Assembly: GCA_039090855.1 (NCBI GenBank)
Contig: CM077025.1
Span: forward strand, 101,660,489-101,724,488
Direction: 5' to 3'
Length of the DNA stretch: 64,000 nucleotides
DNA from: Macrothele yani
Taxonomy: Eukaryota > Arthropoda > Arachnida > Araneae > Macrothelidae
Position numbers and translations under genes: made by a program. Position 1 is the first letter of the stretch, and each line of letters opens with the position of its first letter. Under the pieces are notes generated by a model that worked only from the letters and a program-made list of their open reading frames with translations, did no database searches and had not been told where the DNA came from. Positions 34,887 to 45,152 of the stretch are shown one piece after another.

Positions 34887-35079
34887 ATGCAAGCAGTCCT
34901 TCTAAGAGAAGTGGTTCATCTAGTAATGATGATAGTAGGGATTGCAGATCTTCAGAACAGTCTTCTCCTCTGCATTCTGGCAGACAAGGTAGTGCTTGGG
35001 AAACTCTGGTTTTGTTTGCAGTCAATCTTTCTCGTTTAAGCATTCACATGAATATGGGAAATGTTATGGGTAATACAAG
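34887..35079 (+). CDS. BLTP1: BLTP1/tweek internal exon 5 of window
   Basis: Enters in phase 1 (Asp codon split with 27538) and leaves in phase 2. The first half is a Ser-rich linker (DASSPSKRSGSSSNDDSRDC). The second half, SAWETLVLFAVNLSRLSIHM and NMGNVMGNTR, matches the conserved WETLVVFA.NL...MNM.NVMGNT block of the family. Acceptor TTTGCAG, donor GTAAGT. 193 bases. Confidence 0.93.
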
Positions 35080-35650
35080 GTAAGTGCAGTACACAAGCAC
35101 CTTATTTTTGCATAGAATATGAATGCTCTTTTTCAAATACAAGTACTGTATGCGTTTAGTAAATAAATGCAAGAATTCTGCATTCAGTTTCAACAAAAAA
35201 GAAACTGAAGTAACTGTATTCGTAATAAACAGTACCTTTTATATTTATTTTTAAAATTTGGTGATATTGAGTATTTTGCTTTTAAAATATCTTGCTCACA
35301 TCTTGAATGGCCCATTATTGTTTAAGGGAATCATTCATTGCATTTATTTGTTTTTTAAACACAAAACAACAATGGTAATTTATTGCCTGAATAACTTCTT
35401 TTTACTCAAAGAATCATATTCAAACAGTTTAGTATTTAAATAACAACCTGTTACGCTGCATTAACTTTCTTTTCTTTTTTGTTTAACTTTCTTTCTGGGC
35501 TCTACATATCTGTCAAGACATGTGTGAATATTAAATTATGTATTTAAACTATGGCTTTAAAGGGGACATTTTATCATTCGCAACAATCTCTGGATCTCTG
35601 GTAAACGTGGGATTTTGAAGAAAATTAAATTAACTGCAACTTTGTTCAAA
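35080..35650. other. Intron 5, first part: no gene seen
   Basis: AT-rich intron sequence with no recognised element. Intron 5 is the longest in the window at about 13.5 kb. Confidence 0.6.
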
Positions 35651-35652
35651 TA

Positions 35653-36927
35653 TTAGGTTGTTGCAGATGAGATGTGAGATTTTGTGGACTTGTGTAGTTT
35701 GCAAGTGATTTTGGAAATTAATGAATTGCATGATGTGACTTGTTATATGTAAATTAAAAGCATTAACACTGCTGCTTATAAGGCACTAGTCATTTTATCA
35801 GTGGCATTAATTCCAAGGGGATTGTTATACAGTGAAGAGGACAAAGGATTAGAGCCAGTTGGAGGGAGCTTGCAACATCACTACAGTATTTGAAGAAGGC
35901 ACCATTAGTAAATGCAAGGCACTATTTAGTTTGCTTAAATTCCAGTCCAGTGATATGAGCCTCAAAAGTGAACTGTGTTGTACACCACAAGGGGCTATCA
36001 AGAACGCTGAGGTGGAGACCTTGATTGAATCCAATCCATGTTAAACAGCATGAGAACTTGGCAAGAAACCCAAAGTGATTTGACCAAGAATCAAAACCTA
36101 TGCACCTGTTTCTCAACATTTGATAGCAATGGGCAAAGTTTAGAAGATGGGTAATTAATGTATGTCCCACATGAGTTGGTGGAACCGTACAAAACAATGA
36201 TTTGATGTCTGCTCTTGTCTGTTTATTTTCCACCAAATGAATGACATTTTGAGGCACCTTGTCACATGTGAAGAGAAGTGCATACTGTATGACAATCGTC
36301 GATGTTTGGCACAGTGGTTCAGCTGTGGTGAAGCCTCAAAATACAGCCTGAAGCTTATACGCTATCCAAGGAAGACGATGGTCAGTGTGGTGGTCTGAAG
36401 GTGGTGTCATCCACTTCTCCTTCTTACAACCCAGCCAAACCATTATGGTGGACTGGACAGGTATTGTCAGGAACTTGACATTATGCATGGAAAACTGTCC
36501 ACCAAACAGCTGGCATTAGTCAGTTGCCATAGGCCCATACTCCTCCATGATAACATGAACCCCTTGTTGCACACCAGAAGATTGAGAAGCTGGACCAGTT
36601 GGGGTTTGAAACCTTACCTCACCTGTCTTATTCATGCAGTCTGTCTCCTACAGACTGTCACTTCTTCAAGCACTTGGGCATGTCTTTCTGCAGGGTAAAT
36701 CATTTCCCAATCAAACATCAGTTGAAACTGCATTCCATGGGTTTGTCACTTCTTGAAGCTCAACATTTTTTTCAGGATGGCATACAAAAGCTTGTATGTC
36801 ATTGGCAAAAGTGTGTTGCTGCTGGTGGCGATTATTTTGATTAATCCAGTTTATTTTGCACCATATTTCTGATGTTTGAAGTTTCCATCAGTATTCCAAC
36901 ATTTCACTTTCTACAACAACAGCCTAG
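35653..36927 (+). mobile_element. mariner (SETMAR-like) relic
   Basis: Ends: left TTAGGTTGTTGCAGATGAG, right (inward) CTAGGCTGTTGTTGTAGAAA, flanked by TA at 35651-35652 and 36928-36929. Transposase text on + is eroded but ordered: a helix-turn-helix piece near 35975-36045 (VETLIESNP), VWWSEGGVIHFSFLQPSQTI near 36390, PILLHDNMNPLLH near 36537 and a C-terminal end WQKCVAAGGDYFD at 36808-36844. The D of LLHDN survives. Many stops; dead. Confidence 0.85.
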
Positions 36928-37090
36928 TATGTGATTTTTTAGCATTTACTTGTTTATATAATAGTAAATGAGAATATTTGTGAGGTAGCTGTAACTCATC
37001 AGGAAGTCATGCTTGATGCTCCAAAATTTGGCAGATAAATGAAAGCACGAAAAGTGTTTTTTTCTTTTTCTGTTGAAGTTTCAGTGGCTA

Positions 37091-38977
37091 CCGAAATCAT
37101 AAAAATCAAAAACTCGCATATAAGTCGATTCCAGAATGAGAAAAAAATGTTTCAATGAATTTATTCAAAAACATTTGAAAACGAAAAAAATTATATATAA
37201 TAATAATAAATTTAATTTGCATACCCAAAAACTTCATCGGAACCCTTCAAAATCCGATTCCGAGTCAGACTCGCCAAACAGTTCAAACAAGTCTTTCTCC
37301 GTCATCGGCGCATCATCGTAAACATCAGTATACCCATCTATGCCTGTGTCATAAGAATCACTGTCGTCATCACTCATAAAAATCTCATCATCCTCTGTGC
37401 CATCAAGTTCGTTACTAATGCAACATTTCTTGAATGATTTCACAACCATTTCCGCAGGTATCACATCCCAAGCATCCTTCGCGCAATCAAAACGATATCC
37501 GGCTTCTTTAGATTTCTGCCCTTGGTTTCAGTCGGCAAATCGGAACTTATCCAATCCGCCAAATACCTCCGCACATTGTCCTTAAAGGGCTTATTAAGGC
37601 AGACATCTAGTGGTTGAAGAACAGATGTCAACCTACCTGGGATGACAGCAAGAGTTGTTTTTGAATTTTCTGCAGTTTTTTTCACTTCTGCACAACGGTG
37701 TGAAACAAACATATCCCACACCAAAAGGGAAGGTTTCCACAAAACTGCACCTGGCCTTTTGTTGTTCCACACATTCTTTAATCAATCAATTGTTCCGGAT
37801 TCGTTCATCCATCCTTTATCATGGGTACGAGCGAGCACACCAGACAGAAAGACGACGCTTTTCAGCAGAGTTTTGCGTTTGAAAATAATTACTGGAGGTA
37901 GCTTCCTGCCGTCAGCCAAACAGGAAAGAACAACTGTGAAACTGGTTTTTTCGTGGCCAGTCGTTTTAATCAAGATATTTTTTTTTTTTTTTTTTTTTTT
38001 GCCCTTTTGGTTCACCATCATATTTCCAGGAAGGACGAAACACATGGCGGTTACATCCATGTTCCCTATTTGGGAAAGTTCAAAAGCAGTCTCTTTTCTC
38101 TTTTGAATTACATACTTTTGAAATTCCATTATCTTTGCTTCGAGGTCACGAGGTAACTTTTGTGCAATTTTGGTGCGCTGGCGTAGACGCAACCCATAGC
38201 GGCTCATGAACCTTGTGCACCAACTTGGTGAGGCACGAAAAGTGTTATTTGCGGCTGCAAACTTTTCATCTTTTGCTAGCTTCATTGCTCGCAAATGTAT
38301 ACCAGTTCGCATTACAATGTAACCATTTTGTCTGCAATCCAATCATTCAAGATACTTTCCAGCTCTGGAAAAGATGCTGTTCCATGGTGCAGCGCCTTTT
38401 ACGATTTTGGGATTTTCACCAAGTCCTTTTTTTTTTTTTTTTTTTTTTATGCCAATCTCGAATCAGTTTTTCATTAATGCCAAATTGACATGAAGCAGCA
38501 CAGTTGTTAGTATTTTCTGCAAAAGAAGCCACTTATAACTTAAATACTGCGTTATAGGACATCCGCTTCTTTATACAATCTGTGTCAGCCATAATAGGAG
38601 AAGCGAGACAAAATTACATGTGTGATTAAGAAGAAGCAACACCTAGCGATGACTGCATTAGGTCGTAGGTCAGAGCAATAAACTGGTAGTCGGGAGGGCG
38701 GATCTTTCAATGCGTGACTGCGCTGTGGATACGCAAAGCCAGGAGACTTTTCAAAGCGCTGAGAAATTCAGAGGGTCACGATTTCATAATTACTGCCGCA
38801 TCGGTGTTTTTTTCTTTCTTTCTTTTTTTTTTTTTTTTTCGAGATGGTTTGCCTTTTGCCTCATGGGTAGAACTTTTGGATGTACGATTTTTTTAGACTC
38901 CACGTATAAGTCGACCCCCTTACTTTGAAGCTCCTTTTTTGTCCCAAATTTCTCGACTTATACGCGAGTATATACGG
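37091..38977 (-). mobile_element. pogo/Tigger-like transposon
   Basis: 1.89-kb element between TA dinucleotides at 37089-37090 and 38978-38979. Right end (inward) CCGTATATACTCGCGTATAA; left end CCGAAATCATAAAAATC followed by 'actcgcatataagtcga', so the match is imperfect at the extreme left. The interior holds one transposase on minus. Three long T tracts on + (about 37979-38000, 38427-38449 and 38820-38839) interrupt it. Confidence 0.88.
37234..38592 (-). pseudogene. pogo-like (DDE_1, CENP-B-type) transposase
   Basis: Starts at the ATG at 38592 (MADTDCIKKRMSYNAVFKL, then a stop). The DNA-binding part follows (CQFGINEKLIRDWHKK with an expanded Lys run), then a CENP-B-type second helix-turn-helix ending PSWCTRFMSRYGLRLRQRTK near 38215. 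The core has QIGNMDVTAMCFVLPGN (first Asp region), LLVWDMFVSH near 37720 (second Asp) and LQPLDVCLNKPFKDN near 37610 (third). It ends in a strongly acidic tail (DDEIFMSDDDSDSYDTG to SDSESDFEGF), normal for this family. Lesions are at least two stops and frameshifts at the A runs. In intact relatives it inserts at TA. Confidence 0.88.
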
Positions 38978-38979
38978 TA

Positions 38980-39715
38980 GTTTCAATTTGAAATTCCGAA
39001 ACAAGGGATTCTAGGAGCAAAACTGTTTACTATGCTATTTCTGCAGGAACCAGAAAGACAGCTCAAAATGCATATGGGAGCTTGAATATGCATATGGGCA
39101 CCGCCATTAACACCTACTTGAAAATGTTCCTGTCATGTATGCATTGTGAGACACAGAACAACTTTTCTTATTTGGGCATTGTTATTCTATCAGTGGTCGG
39201 ATTTTTTCCTACTGACTAATGTACATCACTCTCCCAGCGCATGCAGTGCTTCACTTCTGGTCTCGAGTTGGGTAAATTATTTTTCCTATAGTTCATAAAG
39301 AGTTATTCAGAGCATGTTTGCAAAACTCGTTTTTATTACATTTCCATGTGAAAGAGGAAATTTGTGTTTGCAACTAGAGCTGTGGAAACCAGAATGAAAA
39401 AAAGGGAGACAGAAAGGGAACATTTTAGCACCTTAACAGAAAGGCGTTTAACATAGTTTTTAAGGAGGTAATATGAATTTTTTCCATATTAATCTAATCC
39501 AAAGATATCATTCCTGCAGTTATGACACAATTTACACTCACACTGTGCATGAAAACCAAATATTTTTTTAGGTAAGGGGATTCGAGAAGTGGTACTTGCA
39601 ACATGATCATCACTGCAACAAAAATTAAGATATACAGATGGCATTTTAAATGTTATACCTGGAAAGTGTCAGATACAGTTCATCTATTTCTTTAAATAAA
39701 AATGACTTTTATGTT
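38980..39715. other. Intron 5: no gene seen
   Basis: AT-rich sequence without a recognised feature. Confidence 0.6.
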
Positions 39716-39719
39716 AATT

Positions 39720-40325
39720 ACTGCACTAAAAAGTTTTTTTTAATTAATAGCCAATGTTATAAGAGGTTATCAAGGCAAATATTTAGGAAGCATGTTTGAT
39801 AGAGAAAACAAATTAGATGAGGAAATTTGTAGATAAGTGAATTCAGTTTTGAAAATCATAACTGCCTTAAGGACATTTCACAAGAGTGATGTGTTCTCTA
39901 AAAAGTTTCAAATCTCTGTGTATGAAAATTTAATTGTTTTCATTGTGGTGTCTGGAAGGGAAATGTGGGTACGACATAAGAGTTGTTTGTGTGCTGGAGA
40001 CGTGTTATTTATGGGATGTTTGTTGCCAGACATGTTCTGATCATGTGATGAATGAAGATGTGTAATGTGAAGTAAAATGTTAGTAAAGTGGAGACAAATA
40101 TTCTGAAGTGGTTGGTGGTTTTGTCATGTTGAAAGAATGAGTGGTGAAGTGCTTGGAGAATTTATTCAGCCCTAGTGGCTGGAAGAAAGATAGAGGAAGC
40201 CAAGGAAATCATGAGATTGCCAGATTTACAAATGTCTGCAAGAGAAATAGATAATGATTGTGAAGTGAAACTGGATTTGCATGAGGCGTCTGATGAATGT
40301 CAGTGAAGCTTGAGTTGTGTGTCCA
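39720..40325 (+). pseudogene. LINE reverse transcriptase C-terminal debris
   Basis: Frames on + give QGKYLGSMFDRENKLDEEI, then SVLKIITALRTFHKSDVFSK and KFQISVYENLIVFIVVSGRE. This follows the order of the region after the RT core in RTE-type LINEs (YLG..., INRRT..., [19 protein letters not shown]). Later text with HVERMSGEV and LHEASDECQ agrees with a LINE C-terminus. Many stops. Confidence 0.6.
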
Positions 40326-40499
40326 GATTGCTGTAATTGGAGATGTTTGATACATCTACACTAAGTAAAATCTAGCACCATCAGTTCTAAACTTTAATAT
40401 GGCAGATGAGCTTTCTTTGAAGAGCTATTCTCTGAATCTCAGAGAATAACTTAATGCAAATTTACAGTTACATTCGGAGGAATGAGTGTAAATTTACAG

Positions 40500-40856
40500 A
40501 CACATGTCAACAGCCTTTTGAATACCCTACATGAGAAAGGTAAGAAGAGTATCTGGAGAAAATAGATGGCTTCAATGGCATGACAGTAATGAGTTCGGCA
40601 TTTCTTCTGTAAAAGATGAAGTTAGTGAAAATATCCTTAAGTGGTTTGCACATGTGTGTTGTGTGGCAGAGGAAAGATTTCCATGACAGCATTCCAAAAC
40701 ACCTGGTCACAGATGAAAAGGAGAAGACCTAGAACAAGATGGATTAATGGAGTATGATTAACCATTAATGTTATAGGTAGTGATTTGTCAGAGGCAGAAA
40801 ATATTGCAATTGAATGAGATAAATGGAGAAAGTTTGTTGATAGTCAGCATTAATTT
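40500..40856 (+). pseudogene. Second LINE C-terminal fragment
   Basis: Across frames one sees VRRVSGENRWLQWHD, LKWFAHVCCVAEERFP, then KRRRPRTRWINGV and SDLSEAENIAIE.DKWRKFVD. This ending is characteristic of LINE RT proteins (RPRTRW.DGV, A.DR..WR). It is oriented like 39720-40325 and may belong to a different LINE family. Non-functional. Confidence 0.6.
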
Positions 40857-40859
40857 TTG

Positions 40860-41411
40860 TTTTAAATTTTTTATTTTATACGTTTCTCATAGGATGCATT
40901 TATGTGTAGTGATACATCAGTGTAAATACCCAATGCTGGGTAGACAGATGGGATCCAATAATGAATGCTTGAATAAATCTGCTGTCAAGGACTTGTTAAA
41001 AAGAAAATGGCAAAGGATAAGTCAAACAGTCAGTTAGACATGCAGCTATTGCCAGGGGTAGATTGGGATGACCAAATCAGGTTGGGAATTTTAGTTTTGC
41101 GGTCTGTTACAAAAACACATGTACCTACAAGTGAACACTTCATAAATTCCCTCATGAAAAAACATTCTATTAGATCCTGGGTGAAAAAGAACTGTCGAAA
41201 CATGCATTTTAAAACAAACATGGTCATGAACAAATGTAAAAAAAAATTTTTAAATCCGCTCATGACTGAATGTAGCATCAAACCACACTCAAAACAGGTT
41301 GTTTTATCAGACAAATTTTTTCTTTGAAAAATTTGGTTTTGACAAAATCAGGAATCTCTTAAGGACCCCAGTTCCAACTTATTTACCATGAAGGTTATTC
41401 TGAGAGTTGAA

Positions 41412-41475
<64 letters not shown>

Positions 41476-41620
41476 ATGTCACAACAATTTTTGTACACAA
41501 TAAATTTTTGGATTTGTTTGTTACTAATCACCTGTTGCATGATCAGTTACCAAATAAATACTTATTAGTACCTCCTTCTTCAGTATACTTATTAGTTTGA
41601 TCCATATGAACCAGTTCTGT
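40860..41620. repeat. Intron 5 with (GT)n microsatellite
   Basis: A 106-codon frame at 41007-41327 has no recognisable domain and a biased Lys/Met-rich composition; I do not call it a gene. A (GT)n run of about 35 repeats lies at 41403-41474. Confidence 0.55.
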
Positions 41621-41709
41621 GGTAAATCGTTGTTGTTATTCTTTGAATAAAGCTCATATTGAGAAATGGCTTCCTAGTTTAATTGAATTAATAATCTAAA
41701 GCAACTTAT

Positions 41710-42183
41710 TTGGTTCACAAAGGTTTATTTGAGGCTTTAAAGAGAATTAGTAAAAAATACAATATTAGGCTAGCTCCAAGTTTAGAGAACAAAGTTAAAA
41801 AAATTTTCCCTAAAATAGTTCAAAGAGAAGAAGATATTTTAAAAATGCAAGGAGTAGTTTATGAAGTAAATTGTAGTTGTGGACTATCTTACATAGGTGA
41901 AACAGGTCGCAGACTAGAAACTCGTATAGCTGAGCATAAAGCAGCTATAAAAAATTGCTCCAACAAGACTGGATTAGATAGGCATGTTAGAGAAACTGGG
42001 CACAGCATGGATTGGAATTCCCTTAAAGTAATCAGTTTCCAAAGCAATTTCCAAAAAAGAAAACTGAAAGAAGGAATAGAGATTGAGAAAAATCAAAATT
42101 CCATCATCAATGACTGCAAAGGATTTTCCCTACCTAACATCTGGCAGGATTTGTTGAAAAATAACCTAAACCGTCAAGGTTAA
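41710..42183 (+). pseudogene. PLE C-terminal fragment with GIY-YIG endonuclease
   Basis: 158 codons open, truncated at the 5' side so that the RT domain is missing. It reads VHKGLFEALKRISKKYNIRL, then MQGVVYEVNCSCGLSYIGET and GRRLETRIAEHKAAIKN. Motifs: GVVYEV (GIY-like), CSC, SYIGET (YIG), the R of GRRLETRIAEH and a later HSMDWNSLKVI. In complete PLEs this endonuclease nicks the target. It ends GFSLPNIWQDLLKNNLNRQG. Undamaged in itself but not a complete protein. Confidence 0.88.
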
Positions 42184-42244
42184 CCGTAACCGTCAAGGTA
42201 AACCGTAACCATGATAGTGACAAGCAAAAAGTGACAACAACAAG

Positions 42245-42310
42245 AGAGCCTGAAGAAGGAGAAGAGTTTTCTCCGAAAATTTGCTATAAATAAAAAAATT
42301 TCCTAGTAAA
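42245..42310 (+). ncRNA. Hammerhead ribozyme-like motif at PLE 3' end
   Basis: CUGAAGA at 42250-42256, stem II of GGAGAA (42258-42263) pairing with UUCUCC (42269-42274), then GAAA at 42275-42278. Stem III can form from AAUUU right after the core and AAAUU near 42295, followed by a UUU/UUC cleavage triplet. All core positions fit CUGANGA...GAAA. Stem I is not obvious. A second copy of the same PLE end at 61425-61690 keeps stem II and GAAA exactly. Confidence 0.65.
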
Positions 42311-42339
42311 TTCCCATAAGTTGCTTTAGATTATTAATC

Positions 42340-43278
42340 GTTGTTGTTTTTAAGACAAATGCAGCAGGGACACAGACTTCGGAATATCTCTGCCGGAGAA
42401 TCGCTTTGTCTGTATGTGGAGAAGGGTGCAGGTATAATGGGCCATCACAGTGGGTACCAGTGTCTCTGTCAAAAAATGCAAAAGGATGGTTGAGCCTACC
42501 AATTACTCTGGGCTTCCAAGTCCAGTAATTTATACCTAACTGTAGTTAAATTTTTCTTAATTAATTTAAAACAGTGTGCTTGGTCCGGCTGCACCTTTCT
42601 CATATTAGTGCAAAAAATTTTGTTGTCTTTTTAGCAAACACTCAAATTATAGATAGAGGGAAACATTTTTTTCTTAAGGAAATAACTTTTAAGACAGATA
42701 TGAAGCATACATTGTTACCTATTATTATTCATAAGTAGTAAAATAACTATTTGTTCATTAAAAAAATATTCAGACTAAAAGATTATGAAAAAACAGACCA
42801 TTTCTTGTGTGGTCCATTGAGAAATGTTCCGATGGGTCAGTTTGCCCCTGACTGGTGCAAACAACTAGAAACTAGCATCTTACTGTAAGCAGAAGTTTAG
42901 TATAATGCTCTTGTGATCTTCCATACACAGGAAAAATGGAGAGCAAGACATTAACAGGAAATATGACACTGAATCATCAGGTGTAATGAACACATTTTTT
43001 AAAAAGTAAGTGTGGTTATGTAAAATGTAAAAATCATTGAGCATCTGTGTTTGGAGTGTGAAATCTTATAATATTTTAACTGACAATTTGTAGATTGTGG
43101 GGAATGCAACCTGACATTTGAAAAAAGAAAAAAACTTTTTTAATTGGTCTCTTAGAAGCAGAGAAACAGGTGCAAAGAGAAATATTCAATTGTACCTCTA
43201 CCAGAAAATTGAGTTATGGCTGTAGAAAATGACCACAAAATGTTTTTCACAAAGGAAAGTTTCCAAACCAAAATATTT
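42340..43278. other. Intron 5: no gene; possible transposon end
   Basis: The reverse of 42778-42853 begins CAGGGGCAAACTGACCC and resembles the 27721 segment. No transposase is present. Other sequence is AT-rich. Confidence 0.4.
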
Positions 43279-45152
43279 TTTTGCATTTTTGAACTTCCCT
43301 TTTTGTTGGTAAAGTTCGATTAACACTTACCGCACGTGGGGCATGGCTTTCAATTCTTATTTCTGTTATGTGGATGCGTCATGGGGGTTTCATTTAGTTG
43401 CGGGTCCACTTCATTTATTTGTTTATTATTTCCGTTGGTATTTATCTGGCCTCGTCACTAAATGAGTTTTTTTTTTCCTGTGCTGCCTCCTCATTTACTT
43501 CAATAATTTTTTTCATAACCCAAGTACTTTCTGTAATAATCTATTACCGTCATCTAGGGGACGTTTTGCTCTGACTAGCACGGACCGTGTCAGCTGGGCA
43601 TTTCAGTGGTTCTCGCGGGCTGCTTCTGTTATCGGCTATCGCTTCTTCTTGAGCGTTGTGGCGCCATCTCTTGTTTGGTCACTGATCTCATTTTTTGAAC
43701 TTTTTCATTTTTTTGCTCAATTTTAATTAAATTTTTCCAGCTGTTTCTCAAAATATTAGGGTCATTATGGTTGCAAACTTTTGCCCTATTTTTTTCAATC
43801 ATTACCGACTCTGCTATTCTGAGGTGTTTTTCGGATTTACAGCTTTTAATGATTTTTATATTTTCGAATTTAGGATATTTTTGGTTAGCCAGACAGTATT
43901 GAATAAGTGCTGTTTTTTCTTCTTTTTTCTGCCAATTTTTTACGTGTTGTTTTAATCTGTGTTTAAGCTTATTTTTGGTACTTCCTATATAAGCCATTGG
44001 AGGATTTTCAGTAATAGGAATTGAGTAAATACCTGCTTTTTCTAACATTTTTATTTTTTCATTATTTTTTATTACCATATTTTTGATGGTATTTACTTTT
44101 CCTCCAATTTGAATGTTATGCTTTTTACAAATATTATTAATTTCATTGGTAGTACCTTTAATGTAAGGAAAACCATTTAAATATTTGACTTCTTTTTTAT
44201 TTACTACAGCATTATTTTTTATTTTCTTTATTACTTCTGTGTTCCATTTTTTTATTAAATGGTTGGGATAACCAAAGCTACCTGCAATTTTTTTTATGAA
44301 TTTGATTTCTTCATTGATGTACTGACTATTTTCAGAGTGCGTATATGCTCTTTTAATTAAGGTTTTTAGACTATTGCATTTTTGAGGATAAGGATGTGCC
44401 GAATTGTACGGGATTAGCACAGGAACAAATGAACTTTTCCGATAAACCCTGTATAGTAACTTATCAGTGGATTTGATAACTTGTACGTCCAAAAAGGCTA
44501 TTGCATTATTTTTTTCTATTTCAACTGTGAGTTCTATAGTTGGGTATTAAGAGCTGTAACATTTTGTTAATTTTCTTAATTCTTCTTCGTTCAGTTTTGA
44601 TAGAATGAAAATATCATCCACGTATCGACAGTACACTTCTGGTTTTTCTTCCATACGATGCAGGACATTTTCTTCAATCTCGTTCATCACAACCTCAGTA
44701 TATAAAGTTGATAATGGTGAGCCCATTGGGCCTCTTGAATTTTGCTTGAATATTTTGTTCTTGTATGTAAAAATATTATTTTCATATAAATAGAATAAAA
44801 CTTTTTTGAATTCATGAATTTGTGTGTTATTTAAAATTTTAAGATTTTGCAACTTCTTAATGATAATTTCAATAGCTTCTGGAACAGGAGTGCTTGGATA
44901 TAATGCTTTAACGTCCATGCTTGCCATATTTAAGTCCTTTAGGCCAGTTTTTACATTTTTAATTTTCTCAATAAATTCATACGTGTTCTTGATGGTGAAC
45001 TTGTTGTTCATGAAAAAGGGTGCTAGGAACTTGTAAATGTTTTTCTCTAATGTTATCAATGGTGAGGTTTTTTTTTTGAAACTATCAGTCTCATGGGAGC
45101 ACCATCTTTGTGCGTTTTTACCTTTGCAACAATACGTGGTATGCCTGCTCCC
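43279..45152 (-). mobile_element. Penelope-like element, left arm of 3.5-kb palindrome
   Basis: Minus-strand PLE with partial RT plus full GIY-YIG, 5'-truncated at 45152. Its 3' end near 43279 ('tttgcatttttgaacttccc' on +) matches, inverted, the end of the right arm near 46742. The 3' part includes 'ggcgccatctc' near 43660 and a hammerhead-like sequence near 43505-43560 on minus (UAGAUGA, pairing GUAAU/AUUAC, GAAA). That core has one extra base, so it is degenerate. Confidence 0.9.
43629..45150 (-). pseudogene. PLE reverse transcriptase plus GIY-YIG endonuclease (left copy)
   Basis: Reading minus from the truncation: GIPRIVAKVKTHKDGAPMRL, a frameshift in a 10-base A run (45068-45077), then ITLEKNIYKFLAPFF, NMASMDVKALYPS (motif A Asp), QNSRGPMGSPLSTLYTEVVM (motif B) and YCRYVDDIFILSK (YVDD, motif C). 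A single stop falls after KLTKCYSS (44544-44546); the right copy has Leu there. The frame then continues FLDVQVIKSTDKLLYRVYRK to KAGIYSIPITENPPMAYIGS (GIY and YIG) and KLKHRLKQHVKNWQKKEEKT, ending near 43629. RT copies element RNA; GIY-YIG nicks target DNA. Only the N-terminal region, one stop and one frameshift are defective. Confidence 0.93.

Larger units (their letters stand above)
41638..42335 (+). mobile_element. Penelope-like element, 5'-truncated, with target duplication
   Basis: Bounded by a 13-bp direct repeat AATCGTTGTTGTT at 41625-41637 and 42336-42348, which I read as the target duplication. Just inside each end is a perfect 22-bp inverted repeat (41687-41708 and 42317-42338, core AATCTAAAGCAAC). 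The interior carries the GIY-YIG domain and a hammerhead-like motif. The RT is absent. Confidence 0.8.

Noticed and set aside
40270..40300. CTGATGA near 40291 as a hammerhead
   Set aside because: No GAAA with an intervening pairable stem follows; it is within LINE debris.
41007..41327. 106-codon open frame
   Set aside because: No domain, no neighbouring exon signals and biased composition; probably chance or repeat-derived.
41388..41600. Cys/Val repeat open frame
   Set aside because: It is a translation of the (GT)n microsatellite.
27720..42853. A single 15-kb giant transposon carrying a host exon
   Set aside because: Flanking octamers do not match and the interior is a patchwork of independent insertions plus a normal BLTP1 exon.
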